A stretch of 64,000 nt of DNA, taken from assembly GCF_027596085.1 (NCBI RefSeq), contig NC_072450.1, positions 30,719,676 to 30,783,675 on the forward strand, read 5' to 3'. Every line of letters begins with the position of its first letter. Positions within the stretch are counted from its first letter, which is position 1. This document shows, one piece after another, positions 1 through 11,481 of this stretch. A program made the translations under genes and the position numbers. The DNA comes from Anoplopoma fimbria. Its lineage: Eukaryota; Chordata; Actinopteri; Perciformes; Anoplopomatidae. The notes beneath the pieces were generated by a model. That model saw only the letters and a program-made list of their open reading frames with translations, did no database searches and was not told the DNA's origin.

Positions 1-425
1 TCAGTGAGCCGGTTTTGTTCTCCTGAGGAGGCCTGCAGCGTCCAGACAGAGAGGCAGCAGTCAATATGTGATGATGGCTAGATAATGGTGGTGCTCAGCC
101 TCTGTCTCTGATCTGAGTCACTCACAATATGAACTCACACTGTATTCAAGCTCCACTACATAATCACATACATGTACACAGTCGCTGCACACAAAAGAGA
201 TAAAGCACAGAGAGACGATCAATGTGACAGAGACAGGAAGCATGAAAATTGAATATAAGGAGAGCAGACATCCCATAAAAAGCACAGTTATTAGCTCCGA
301 TACACTCGATGAGACCTTCAGAAGAGATGAAGTAGACAGGGCTCTACTTTCTCATGACTATGGCACAGTGGTTAAAACACACAGGCAGAGATAAAGAGAC
401 ATTTGGAGACGTCGCACACACTGAC
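1..425 (-). other. efl1 intron (incomplete)
   Basis: Sequence downstream of the GTCAGT donor at 425 on the minus strand. No further EFL1 exon was recognised here. Confidence 0.6.
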
Positions 426-573
426 CGCTCTCTGAGGTCGTCCAGGCAGCGTTGGAGATGGACCTCACCAGCAGTGACCAGAACATGTTCTCCTGTTTCC
501 TGAATCAGAACCTCAGCACAGGGATCTGCCTGGTTCAACAGACGCATCCCACGCACCAGCTTTGGCATGTCAC
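426..573 (-). CDS. efl1: efl1 exon 17 (last exon in window)
   Basis: Encodes [20 protein letters not shown], then [20 protein letters not shown] and RCLDDLRE plus two bases of an Arg codon. This is the EF-2-like domain III block with the conserved [12 protein letters not shown]. The acceptor is GTGTTAG and the donor is GTCAGT. Remaining exons lie beyond the left edge. Confidence 0.93.
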
Positions 574-2528
574 CTAACACACAAACACATAACCATTGGG
601 GTTCCATTAGTCTGAATGGGCAGGTTATTGTACAACTGCATCTTAGGGAAATACGGGGTAAAAAAAACAACAAAAGAATTACAAAGCCTTGGGAGGGTAC
701 TACTATAAATACTATCCTAAAAAAAAAAAATTCTCAGGATAGTACTTATAACATCTTAAATTTGTGAGAAAGAACTTGAGAGAGAGAGAGAAAAAAAGAA
801 GAGAAATTGTGTTTTATTTTTCTCAAGGAAACACATTGTTCATCATACCACAGACGCCACCATTAAACGCTGCAGTATGTGAGCTGTCCAGTGCAAAATA
901 TCTTCATTACATAAAAAAACACAGAAAGAACATGAAAAAAAACAAACATATTTGTATCTTTCTGGACCTTCAGCTGGCTCAGAGGCTGTCCGCATGGCGT
1001 CACAGCTCCTATGTGAGTGTGGGGCTTTTAAAAGCATTAGTTTAGAGCCCCAAACATCAACCCCCTTTAGTTATTGTCGGTGGTGTAATTGTGTCACATT
1101 CTTGAGGTGAGATTTTTCGAATCTATGTGTTGGATGTTGAGTTATTTTCTTATATTTTAAATGTATTAAAAAGTATATATCACAGGTATATTGTTATCAA
1201 ATGAACACACACATTGCTCAAACCTGTGAATTCAAAACTTTTGTGTTTTCTTCCTCATGCCAGTCAGTGTAGCCAGACAGAAGTAATAAACCACCAAAAC
1301 ATAGAACTGACATTTTCTCCGTGACCCCCGTTAGATTGTCCCACCCACATTTTAACGCCTTTCAGAGGACACCGTAAACAGCAATCTTTAGGATTTGTCT
1401 GAAAACCCATTCCCAAAAAGAAAAGCAGGTCGACCACAAGGATGAAGTACAATGTATACAGATGTCAGCATTGTGCCCATTAAATAACACTGACAGAACA
1501 TGACATTAAAAGGACCCTCAGCTCCTATAATTAAACTGTGTAGCTCCATAAGGACAAACATATCCTCTATGAAAACCATAAAAAAAATGTAATCTTTAAT
1601 TCTATTTGATATGGCTTTCAATGTAGAGCCTTGATTTTTTTACATCCTGCACAAACCTTTTTAAAATAGCCAAGCTACCACCAATAGCCACAACAATATT
1701 TGTATCCACCAAACTCAGATTTGAAAGATGGCAAGAATGAGAGTCCTGTTACACCGAGCGGTTCTGTCTGCAGAGGAAAACACATAGAGAAAAGGACCGG
1801 GTAGAAAAGTGAGTCCATTCAAACCATGCAGTGGAAATGAGGCTTGAGTACCAATTTTCAACCAACAAGTGGTTTCGGCTGCTACACTTCTGTTTCCTCC
1901 TCTCCTCTCCCACCACAATAAACACAGACTACTAAAAAACACCTCCAAGTCAGGACAACACCAAAGCAGTGCTTGAGCTGTCGTGGCGTCTCCATCATCA
2001 TTGCATTAGTATCTAACATTCTCACAATGACAATAACAGCCGATGTTTCCCATGATCACCATGTGATTGTAACGTATTATCATGCTAACATTTGCTAAAC
2101 ACAAAGAGCCGCCAAGCTTGATGGAAAAGCCATTCGTTTTCCAGGTTTTCAGGCATTAAGAATTGGACAAATGAGGCTGATTGGAATGATGGGTCAACAT
2201 CATTGACACCAACAGTTGGGTGACATAACACCAACACAAGTGTAAAAAGACATGAGCAAAAGCCAAGACTGTCAAAATAAATATAACCATAAAATGAACA
2301 AGGAATAGATTTTCCTCTTTCTACACTGCTAACCAACTCATTCTCAAAGGACTGTCATTACTGTCAACGCAATGAATCTATCCCACAAGTCTAGTGTGTC
2401 CAAAGTGCATTGCTGTCCAACAACTATGACAAAACACATGGATAAGCCAATTCTGTTACACTGGGTCCCATGTTCCTGCATCACTCACTACAGCACCAAA
2501 TAGATTAACCCAGAACTATTTCCTCCTG

Positions 2529-2532
<4 letters not shown>

Positions 2533-2570
<38 letters not shown>
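2533..2570. repeat. (TA)n microsatellite
   Basis: About 19 uninterrupted TA units followed by an AATAT variant stretch. Confidence 0.9.
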
Positions 2571-2576
<6 letters not shown>

Positions 2577-3079
2577 ATATTTGTGACCAGACAGTAAAGT
2601 CTCCAGAAGCTGCCAATGGATTGGGATGGGGAGTGCCACAGTGGAAAGTAGTAAGAACTAAAGAATAAGAGAAATGTGGAATAACACCAGCCTGATGAAT
2701 TATTAGCAGGTGTGTTCACCCTTCTGAGAGCCTCATCTTGTCTAAAAAAAAAGCTGAAGTGTGGGAATGTGACTTTCTGGAAGAGAGAGAAGGTCTACAC
2801 TGCCTCTAAAGTGAGTTCTGAAAGCTGAACAAAACGTCTGACTCTCTCTGTTTTGAATGAGGTACAGCTTTGATTTCTGTCCACATTGTGAACACAGGAT
2901 CTCCTTTCATTCTACTGCCAAAGGAGTTCTGGCCCTGTTCCTGGCCCGTCCGTACATCAGGACCATATGCATGTTAAATGTCGTGCTAAAATCAGTGTTA
3001 ACGGCCTTCAGTCACATTTTTATTGATATTGCTATAACTTCTGTATTATCATTATCATTCTATTATGTCCACTGCTGCT

Positions 3080-3380
3080 GTCATTGGAAGTAGTCAGGAT
3101 TTATCTATTATTAGTGCTACTACTTCTATTACTACTCTCGTTATATGTATCATTTCTATCGTATTGATTAACTTTGATTACTATTCCCTGAACTATTACG
3201 CATATTGGCTTTGCTTCTACCCTGGAGTCTTTGTGCTTTCTCGCCTTGCAGGTTTCCATGAATTGTTGTTGGTTTTTTAGGGGAGTTTTTCCTGTGCCGA
3301 TGTGAGGGTTCCGGGACAGAGGATGTCGCATGTGTATAGATTGTAAAGCTCTCTGAGGCAAATTTGTGATTTGTTCCTCA
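3080..3380 (+). repeat. Dispersed teleost repeat, copy 1
   Basis: Contains a TTACGCATATTGGCTTTGCT core (3197-3216) followed by about 60 bases that recur at 17221-17285 and 17399-17462. It ends with a stretch like CTCTGAGGCAAATTTGTGAT, which I recall as common at the end of interspersed repeats in fish genomes. The family was not determined. Confidence 0.5.
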
Positions 3381-3568
3381 CACATCCAACTCTGATGCTA
3401 GAGGGGAGCGTCGTAGTTTGAAGCTTAGGGCCACATTAGGGTGAGAATGTATTGCATATAGGCAGACTGTGAATGGTATGCACGTATTCAAATAAATAAA
3501 ATTGTTAGTGTGGTGTATGTTGTTTAAACTCAATAGAACCCAGTTTGCATGTGCCTCCAAAGACCTAC

Positions 3569-3700
3569 TTGGATGTTTGGGTTCTATGGCAACCCGAACA
3601 ATGGGCGTGGCCTCAAAGTTGAGCGGGGTGAAGGGCGGGCAGGCAGGGGAGGTTGACAGGGTGGCCGACTTCAAGACGCTCTCCTCCAGACCTCCGATAC
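3569..3700 (-). CDS. efl1: efl1 exon 16
   Basis: Encodes [20 protein letters not shown], then [20 protein letters not shown] and KHP (585-628). Its first two bases complete a glycine codon from the exon 25 kb upstream, giving NVLG-IGG. The acceptor is CCCATCAG and the donor is GTAGGT. Confidence 0.93.
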
Positions 3701-5528
3701 CTGATGGGAAAGGATAGGAGAAGAACATCAACTGACTGAACATCAAGGACACTCAAAGAGCGCAGACCTCCACGGAGGCCAAAGGCCCCACCTCGCATAT
3801 CGCAATGATGAAGATGATGATGATGATAATGAACAAAAGTAGAAAAAAAAAAATCGGTATATTCGCCCTGTGATTCGGATTCTTTTACCTTGAGGAATGC
3901 TATACACTTCCACCAAGTAGCATGAAATTCGAGCCAGTAGTTTTAAGTAATTTAGTAAAAAAAATAAAAACAAGAATTAGAGCAAAGATATACATTTAGT
4001 AAATTGTTATTTGAAAACAAAAATAATAAAAAATCCACAGAGATTACAATTCCAGTAGAAACACTTTTATTAAAATTAAACATTGAACAAAAATGACATT
4101 AAACAATGTTTATAGTATATAATCATAGAATTGACTTGAATAGGTTGTCCCTGTTGTCACGATACTGGAACCAGCTAATTGAGTCAGTATGGACCTAATA
4201 ACAGCTACAGGGATGGTTTTCCCCGGATGAGGTGGAACCGGCTGTTTGCAGTAAGACTCTGCAGCAGCTGCGCTAACATTTCCTCTCATTCTTCAGTTTA
4301 GGAAAAGCAAACAAAAGACTAATCACCCCTTTATAAACGTTTTCAAAGAGTCAAGACTACAAACTTATTCGATATACTGACTTCAACGAAGTCAACGATG
4401 GCTGAAGACTTGACTGTTCTTGGTGTTGGCTTACTTGACTCTAAAGTGGACTTGAGACATGAATGCACTAGAAGCTGGGGCACGCTGCTGAGCCATGAGC
4501 ACAGCTGTTCTGTTCACTGTGCAAACCTCATTTTTAATTTGTCTGGCCAAATTTGTCAAAAGGCTCATCATAACGTTTAGATTGACATGTCTTTCAATGG
4601 GTTGCACAACAAAATGCGGTTATATTCCATTTGTTACACAAGATAAACATGAACAGAACAAAAACAGTAAGTCAATCATGGGGAACATTTTTTTGAACTT
4701 GCATCATAAGGAATGTAAACAGCATCAACAAAACAGTCCTCAGGGCCGAAACTATGGCCGACATCTTAAACATAAAAAAGTTAAACTTCAGGGAAACATG
4801 GTCCATCAACTTTGACTGTGTTTGCTAAATAACGGGGCTAACAGCTAACGAACGAGGTCGTTTTCACAGCAATATAAAATAGGTATAAGAGAGGGAGTCA
4901 TGAATTGTTACACTTTTCACTTTTTTTTTTTTAATGCATTGGACCTGGTTTGGAATCAGTACCCGCTGATACGCAACTTCAAGTATCATGATGGGAAATT
5001 AGTTGTTAATCAGGCATAAAACATTAAACCAATGGTCAATGTTATTTGGTCAATAGCTTTGTCATTGACCAATAGTATTGGCACCTTCTGCACACTGCGT
5101 TCAGACTGACTTCACCCCGCCTCCTCATTCATCTGAATCAGGACAGACCTGACACAAGAAAAACTACAAAAAAAATATAAACGGCTAAAAAGGCAATGCA
5201 ACGCCATCCTACTTTAGTAGCACAACTCATAGATTAGCAAAGCAATCCTCGCTATGGAGGATTTCATCATCTAACATTGTCTTGTTCTAACCTTTTTGAG
5301 GACATTTGATTTGAATAAATAGAAATTACAGATACACACTAGCCTTGTTGAGGCAGAAAAGGACCGAAAGAAATTAAAGTAATATAAATAATAGCAAACA
5401 GATCTGTATGGATTATGATATAACAAAATCATACTGCACTTTTTCACTGAAGATAATTCAGACTTTTTTCGTTATCGCGACTCCTTCTCTCTCTCTCCCT
5501 TGTTTCTACTCAGCTTCCATTTCTCTCA

Positions 5529-5560
5529 AAAGGATCTAACCCCACTGGGTTAGATCCTTT
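5529..5560. repeat. Perfect 14-bp inverted repeat (hairpin)
   Basis: AAAGGATCTAACCC at 5529-5542 and its exact reverse complement at 5547-5560 are separated by a CACT loop. It is intronic. Confidence 0.85.
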
Positions 5561-6952
5561 AAGATGTCTCACACCACAGACAGATAGACCTGTGTCTGTC
5601 TTTGTTTCATATATGTAGCTCCTCTACACTTTATTTGGAGTACGTGCAAAGTCTTGGTTTGTGGCTTTGTGTACAGAGCATGAACACACAGACTGACTGC
5701 TGTAACAGATGCAGGACACTGTTGGCCGCCTCGCACATAACTTGACCCTGTAATTACCCGAAGGTGACTCGATCCTGTCGGCCTTCCAAGCTGACAAAGA
5801 ACAATAAAACCAACAGAGGAGGAAAGAAATGAACCGAGAGAACCTCGCTCAGCCCACAAGCTCTGCTGCAGACGCACTAAATGAAATGCTCAGCGGCAGA
5901 GCTGCAGCCTGGACTCTCAGCAGGGTCCTAACAAAGCGTCCTTTGAATGTGTTTCATTAGAAACAAGCATAAACACACCCTCACTGGCTCCAACACACGC
6001 TTCCATCTGTCTGACTGGGACAAAGCATGGCCAGGGGCAGATATGCTAGCACTCTGGCACTGAAGGAACTATCAAATCGATTTGATTCTAATTGATTGAT
6101 GAGCATCATCACAACTGTATGAACATCAGCATAGCCGTCTGAAGGCTAAATCTCAAGTCCAAAACACACCAGCACCATAACATGGTCCTCATTAACACGT
6201 TTTTTTGTTTGTTTTTCTTCACCAATCAGATATCAGCCGTTGGGCCCACACCGTCTCAAATAGCTGGATCCTGATTGGTTACATAAGGGTCGATCTGAGC
6301 TGAGGGAGCCTAACACAAACAATTACAGCTGCACCAACAACTTCTACGGCTGCTTGCAATAACTGAAAATGAGTGAATGGAGGCAACAGCACTGCAAAAA
6401 TAAAACAGAACCAACATTAGTCAAGCTCCAGAAGTCCGAGCCTGATGTTTCCTTCCATACAGAGAGTGATCCAGGTCTCCTCCACACAGTGAGCCATACG
6501 GCTTGTCAATTAATTGCACCGCATGGAATTTAAAATTCTAGCCCCTGAAGAAACGCTAAGGAATACTAAATAAAAGCTCACAAATGGAACCATTTTCCAA
6601 CTGATATGACCATAATAGGCAAAACAGGAAATGCCAGCAGGAAACTGATCCAGGATACATATTGAACTACCAACCGTGCTCTGGATTAATGTGAATTAAC
6701 AGTGAACAAAGAAATCTGTCTTTATGTCCAGAAACTGTAAGACCTGTACATTTTAGATGTTGTAGACCTTGAAGATTATTTTGAAAAGATTAAAATTAAG
6801 ATCATTTAGTTCAAGACTTTACTAGAGTTCACAAGGAACCTGGACTCCCATGTGTCACTGGATTCTAACCAGGAGGCGGATCAGCAACCACTCTTCATTT
6901 ACCAAACTTGCTTGCTTTAATGCCAACAAATAAGCGCACACACACACAAACA

Positions 6953-6954
<2 letters not shown>

Positions 6955-7022
<68 letters not shown>
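6955..7022. repeat. (CA)n microsatellite
   Basis: About 34 CA units, preceded by imperfect CACAAA units. Confidence 0.95.
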
Positions 7023-7025
<3 letters not shown>

Positions 7026-7749
7026 AGAACCAAGACTTGGTTATGTCCAACTGCAGAGCTCAGAATGACTCAAGCCTGAAGACATTTCCTGCAACCACAA
7101 GTGCAGTTGGCTGTTCTTCAACCGCCATTAAAACTGGCTCTCGACACACTAAAAGGAATGAGGGCGAGGTGAGGTAATAAAAATGGAGAGGAGGTTTGAA
7201 GAGAGGGGAAAAGAGGGATACAGGGACAGTCAAGCAACTGGCTTTATCGCTTATCTCTGTTTGATACCAGGAAGCAGTGCGTCATCTCTGGTCCATTGAA
7301 ACCCCCCTACGGTTTGGTGACGCTTGAAAACATTTATAAACAAGATTTATTGGAAGTATGGTAACAATTGATTAGGATGAAAGTGTTTCACCTATTTATT
7401 ACATATGGCCAATGCATTAGCAAGCTGACGGTTTTAAATATTGTCTATTAAAGTTTTTTTATGAGATGCATTTAGTTAAAAAGTGTGTGTTTACATTAAG
7501 ACCCTCATCTTTTCTGTGGCAGGTCTTAAGTTGTTTGGAGAGTAAGTAAAAAAACTCTGGTAAGAACATATTGATGAGTCCTGGATTTGTGCGTAAAACG
7601 TTCGTAGACGCAGTTCAACACAGATTAGTGCGTACACTTGTTTGTGATCGAGGCCCACGGTCTCCCCTCTGGATGAGAAACTATTTTTGCGCCTTCGTCT
7701 TCATTGACCTCTCAAAGCATGCAATACGGTTTGTGGCATCACAAGGGGC

Positions 7750-8291
7750 CAGGTAGTGGACGGGTGCTACATTCCCTTTGGAGATCGGCAGCCACACCAC
7801 AAAATGGCCGCCGATCTACAAACTGCAGCTCCCAGAATGCCTCACCACTCCCCCAGGTGTGAGTGTTTAAACCACCTGATTGAGGAAGGACTTAAGGGCT
7901 GCAGGAAACAGACGAAGGGGAGAGAGAGAGAGAGAGAGAGAGCACATGGCTGGAAGGAGCATCGAGAGCACACGTGGACTGGATAGTTGGAGGACATGGC
8001 CCAACGAGGAAGAACTAAAAGGAAGAAGGCCCGGTAGCCGGTGAAACCGAGGACACTCTAAGTTGACTTTTATTTCTAACGTTATTCAGTTTAACAAACC
8101 ATTATCTCCCCTTGGACGCTTTTTGTTGTTTTGTATTTTTGTCTGGATAACAGAACTACCTAAGTTGTTAAATTATAAAAGAATAAAACTTCGCTTTTTC
8201 TGAGGACCTTTTGCTTTTTGCCTGCTTTTGTGTTCACTCCCTTGCACCACCCCACCCCAGCCGCACTTGTGACCTCCCGTGACGTCACAGA
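7750..8291 (+). promoter_or_regulatory. Probable 5' LTR or leader of the Gmr1-like element
   Basis: The region upstream of Gag holds a GA microsatellite (7919-7942), a TATAAAA motif overlapped by AATAAA (about 8175-8190), and ends GTGACGTCACA just before ATGGTGGAGATC, which could be a primer-binding site. A 15-base segment GGAGATCGGCAGCCA occurs at 7780 and again at 8296. No second LTR exists in the window, so the boundaries are guesses. Confidence 0.35.
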
Positions 8292-8319
8292 TGGTGGAGA
8301 TCGGCAGCCATATAAAAAT

Positions 8320-9264
8320 GATGACCAGCTAAAGGGGGAGATACTGAGCCGCTATGGACTCACGAAATTTGGCAGGGCTCAACGTTTCCATAACTGGACC
8401 TTCCAAGGTGGGGTAACTCCCCGTTCCCAAATGCACAAATTACTACGAGTGACGAGAAGGTGGCTGGAACCAGACAAGAGCAGCCCCACAGACATTATAG
8501 AGACCCTAGTTATGGACCGGTACCTAAGAGCACTGCCTTATGAGGCCAAAAAAGTAATAAGTCACCAAAGATTAGCAACAGTAACAGAATTGGTAGAAGC
8601 AGTGGAGCAGTACCAGGCGGCCTCAGACATGCTCCGCCCTACTCGTAAAGACCCTCTCACTTCTGTCCCCGTCCGACCAGTGGGGCATCTCCAAAAAGGT
8701 CCTAAACCAGCCAACCCTCTCTCTGGCCCACCCACTAGCAGTGTTAATCCACCTAGGCAGCAACAAGGGTTCTTGTACCCTGAGTTGCGCCAGTGCTATC
8801 GCTGTGGCGAATTGGGCCATATCTCATGGCAATGTGAAAAGCCTGATGAGCCAATGCCCACCGCAGAGTCCGCTAGCAGCCCCCATGTCCACTTTGCTGC
8901 CCTCCTAGGGGAAAGTGGAGACCGCAGACCAACATGCCCAGTAATGGTGAATCAACGGGACGTAGAAGCCTTGCTCGATTCTGGAAGTAACCGGACCCTG
9001 ATCCATGAATCCGTGTTGGACGCATCAGCCCCGGCTCATGGAGACCCAGTTCCAGTTGTTTGTGTCCATGGAGACACCTGTGAGTACTCAACCACTGTGG
9101 TGAAGCTGACAACCACTAAGGGCACGTTTAATGTTGAGGTGGGAGTCATCAAGACCCTTCCAGTTTCAGTCCTGATAGGTCGTGATTGTCCAGCCTTCCC
9201 AAGGCTATGGAGGGAAACCCAAACGAGACTCAGACGGGAGCCCCGAAAACGTAAAATGAAATGA
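8320..9264 (+). pseudogene. Gag-protease of Gmr1-like element
   Basis: Open frame across the region, with no clear initiator ATG near its start. The N-terminal part (from about 8344) reads SRYGLTKFGRAQRFHNW and on to a VMDRYLRALP block, the pattern of a SCAN domain; SCAN domains of vertebrate zinc-finger proteins are thought to derive from Gmr1-like Gag. A zinc knuckle CX2CX4HX4C lies at 8794-8835. An aspartic protease active site LDSGS is at 8974-8988. The frame ends at 9264 in sequence that no longer resembles protease, close to the integrase deletion. Confidence 0.75.
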
Positions 9265-9344
9265 ACAAATGTTGTGTTAATGTGGCCGAACCATGCCCTC
9301 CTTCGACAGATATAGTCCAAGCCTTGGCAGGAGACTCTAGTGAC

Positions 9345-10118
9345 GCTAAATCGACTGGTTTCTCACCCTTTGAACTGTTGTATTCCCACAAACCAAGGGG
9401 TCTTTTAGACATAGCCAAGGAGACTTGGGAGGAGCAACCCTGTCCGCACCGGACCATGATCGAACATGTAGGGGCGATGCGAGACAGGATGGCAGTGGTG
9501 GTCCCCATTGTGAAGGAGCACCTGGAGAAAGCCCAGAGAGATCAGAGTGCCGCTTATAACCGCGGAGCACAACCCAGAGAATTCAAACCAGGAGACAGAG
9601 TCCTAGTTCTGGTCCCCACGGTGGAATGTAAGTTCTTGGCTACTTGGCAGGGGCCTTATGAAGTAATTGAAAAAGTAGGGGACGTCAATTACAAAATACG
9701 GCAACCCAGGAGGCGTAAAGGTGAGCAAATTTACCATGTTAACTTCTTAAAGAAATGGTATGATCGAGAGACATTGTTTACTTGCCTTCACCCTAGAGAG
9801 GCAAAAGAACCGGCCCGGGACGCCGTACAGTTTGGTCCAGACCTCTCCCCTCACCAACTGCAGCAAGCAAAGGAGTTAGTGGAGGGTAATCCGGACATCT
9901 TTTCATTTCTCCCAGGCTGCACCCACCTAGTGGAGCATGAAATACGCACCCTGCCGGGAAAAACGGTGAACCAAAGGCCATATCGGGAACCGGAGGCCCG
10001 CAAGAGGTTGATAGATGATGAGGTAAGGAAGATGTTGGAACTGAATGTGATTGAAAAGTGCCTGGTCAAGTCCCATCGTCCTAGCAGACAAGCCAGACAA
10101 CACGGTACACTTCTGTAA
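9345..10118 (+). pseudogene. Integrase C-terminal tail continuing into RT N-terminus
   Basis: The frame opens at 9261, but recognisable integrase begins near 9345, after the lost catalytic core, with a GFSPFELLYSHKPRGLL block. A chromatin-facing GPY/F-type module follows (GPYEVI, about 9650). It then runs without a break into the RT N-terminal LPGKTVNQRPYREPEARKRL block (about 9950-10010). This continuous integrase-to-RT frame is the evidence for the Gmr1 order. The zinc-binding and DDE parts of integrase are missing. Confidence 0.75.
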
Positions 10119-10140
10119 TGATTTCAGAAAAGTAAATTAA

Positions 10141-10446
10141 GTGTCGGAATTTGATGCATACCCCATGCCTTGCGTCGATGAGCTTATTGAGAGTCTGGGC
10201 AATGCTCGTTTCATAACTACTCTTGACCTAACTAAGGGGTACTGGCAGGTTCCCTTGTCTGCAGGGTCAAAGGAGAAGACGGCCTTTGCCACCCCTGGAG
10301 GTCTGTGGCAGTACCGGATGATGCCGTTTGGAGCTCCCGCCACATTTCAACGCTTGATGGATCAGGTACTTAAACCCCACAAAGAGTATGCATCTGCCTA
10401 TTTGGATGATGTGGTGATTCAGAGTCCAGACTGGGAAAGTCACTTG
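10141..10446 (+). pseudogene. Reverse transcriptase, first half
   Basis: Contains LDLTKGYWQVPL and the catalytic YLDD box at 10399-10410, the usual pair of aspartates. It lies directly after an in-frame TAA (10138-10140). The coding is interrupted at 10447 by a SINE. It is part of the dead Gmr1-like element. Confidence 0.8.
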
Positions 10447-10750
10447 CATTACATTACATTACATTACAGTCATTTAGCAGACGCTTTTATCCAAAGCGAC
10501 TTACAATCAGTAGTATATTGCATATCATTCACCCATTCACACACTGATGACAGGCTACCATGCAAGGTGCCACCATCAGACTCTAACTAACATTCATGCA
10601 ACATCCAGTCCACACCGATGGCAAGGAGCCATGGAGCAACTTGGGGTTAAGTGTCTTGCCCAAGGACACATCGACTGCCGAAGCCGGGTATCGAACCACC
10701 GACCCTCTGATTGGAGAACTACCTTGCTCTCCACTACGCCACAGCCGCCC
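10447..10750 (-). mobile_element. tRNA-derived SINE with L2-like tail, inserted in RT
   Basis: Reverse-oriented, full-length SINE. On the minus strand it starts GGGCGGCTGTGGCGTAGTGG (A box), then GGTTCGATACC (B box), a central body, the L2-like tail with AAAGCGTCTGCTAAATGACT, and ATGTA repeats. It is flanked by a 6-base duplication, CACTTG (10441-10446) and CATTTG (10751-10756). It shares sequence with the copies at 43683 and 53075. Confidence 0.9.
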
Positions 10751-10756
10751 CATTTG

Positions 10757-11387
10757 CCTCGTGTGCAGAAGGTCCTGGAGTCCCTCCGACAAGCAGGCTT
10801 GATGGCGAACCCCAAGAAATGCAAGCTGGCTTTCAGTGAGACAAACTACTTGGGCTACACCATTGGACGGGGCCATGTCAAACCTCAGGACGCAAAACTC
10901 TGCGCTATCCAGGACTGGCCAAAACCATTGACAAAGAAGCAGGTGAGATCCTTTTTGGGCCTGGCCAATTATTACAGACGGTTCATTCCTGACTTTGCTA
11001 TGATAGCGGCCCCTCTTACAGAACTGACCACAAAGAGACACTCCCGGATGGTGACATGGACCCCGGCAGCAGAAGAAGCATTTGGTAACCTGAAGAGGGC
11101 CTTGTGCTCAAAACCCGTCCTTACTGCCCCCAGACTTCAGCCGGGAGTTTGTGGTCCAGGCAGATGCCTCGGAGGTGGGTTTGGGCGCGGTGCTAGCCCA
11201 GATCAATGAAGGTGAGGAACACCCAGTCCTTTATTTGAGTCGGAAAATGCTGCCTAGAGAGAAGAATTATGCAACAGTCGAGAAGGAGTGCTTAGCCATA
11301 AAATGGGCCCTGGAAACGCTCAAATATTACCTGCTTGGTAGGAGGTTCACTCTAGTGACGGACCATTCCTTTACAGTGGATGGCTAA
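10757..11387 (+). pseudogene. Reverse transcriptase second half and RNase H
   Basis: Resumes the RT directly after the SINE with the ANPKKCKL and YLGYTIGRG motifs and an SFLGLANYYRRFIPDFA block. A one-base frameshift near 11130 leads into RNase H, which shows QADAS, VEKECLAIKWAL and VTDHS. A second shift near 11367 ends the frame at 11387, and recognisable coding continues in another frame to about 11455. Confidence 0.8.
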
Positions 11388-11447
11388 AAACAAAGAGACC
11401 AACAGCCGGGTAACTAGGTGGTTCCTAAGCCTCCAGCCATTTAACTT

Positions 11448-11481
11448 CTCTGGTGTTAAGGCTTCCACCTTAACACCAGAG
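11448..11481. repeat. Perfect 14-bp inverted repeat at the element's truncation point
   Basis: CTCTGGTGTTAAGG (11448-11461) and its exact reverse complement (11468-11481) with a 6-base loop. Gmr1-like coding is recognisable up to the first arm and not beyond it. Confidence 0.85.

Larger units (their letters stand above)
574..3568 (-). other. efl1 intron, 3.0 kb
   Basis: No coding exon was recognised. It contains an AT array (about 2533-2570) and a dispersed repeat (3080-3380). Short ORFs here have no recognisable similarity. Confidence 0.7.
3701..7750 (-). other. efl1 25-kb intron, first part
   Basis: No exon was recognised. Contents are a GAT-rich stretch near 3806-3830, a perfect hairpin (5529-5560), a CA microsatellite (6955-7022), and otherwise AT-rich unique-looking sequence. 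Confidence 0.6.
7750..11461 (+). mobile_element. Gmr1-like Ty3/gypsy LTR retrotransposon, degenerate
   Basis: The domain order read directly is SCAN-like Gag with zinc knuckle, protease, integrase C-terminal tail with GPY/F-type motif, reverse transcriptase, then RNase H. Integrase before reverse transcriptase is the known hallmark of the Gmr1 group of deuterostome Ty3/gypsy elements. The copy is dead. It has an internal deletion of most of the integrase (near 9200-9340), frameshifts near 10100, 11130 and 11367, a stop at 10138-10140, a SINE insertion (10447-10750) and loss of the 3' end, including the 3' LTR. It lies inside the large efl1 intron, antisense to the gene. Confidence 0.8.

Noticed and set aside
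5569..5877. 102-residue minus-strand ORF inside the efl1 intron
   Set aside because: It resembles no known family and has no EFL1 similarity. The neighbouring efl1 exons already join in phase without it.
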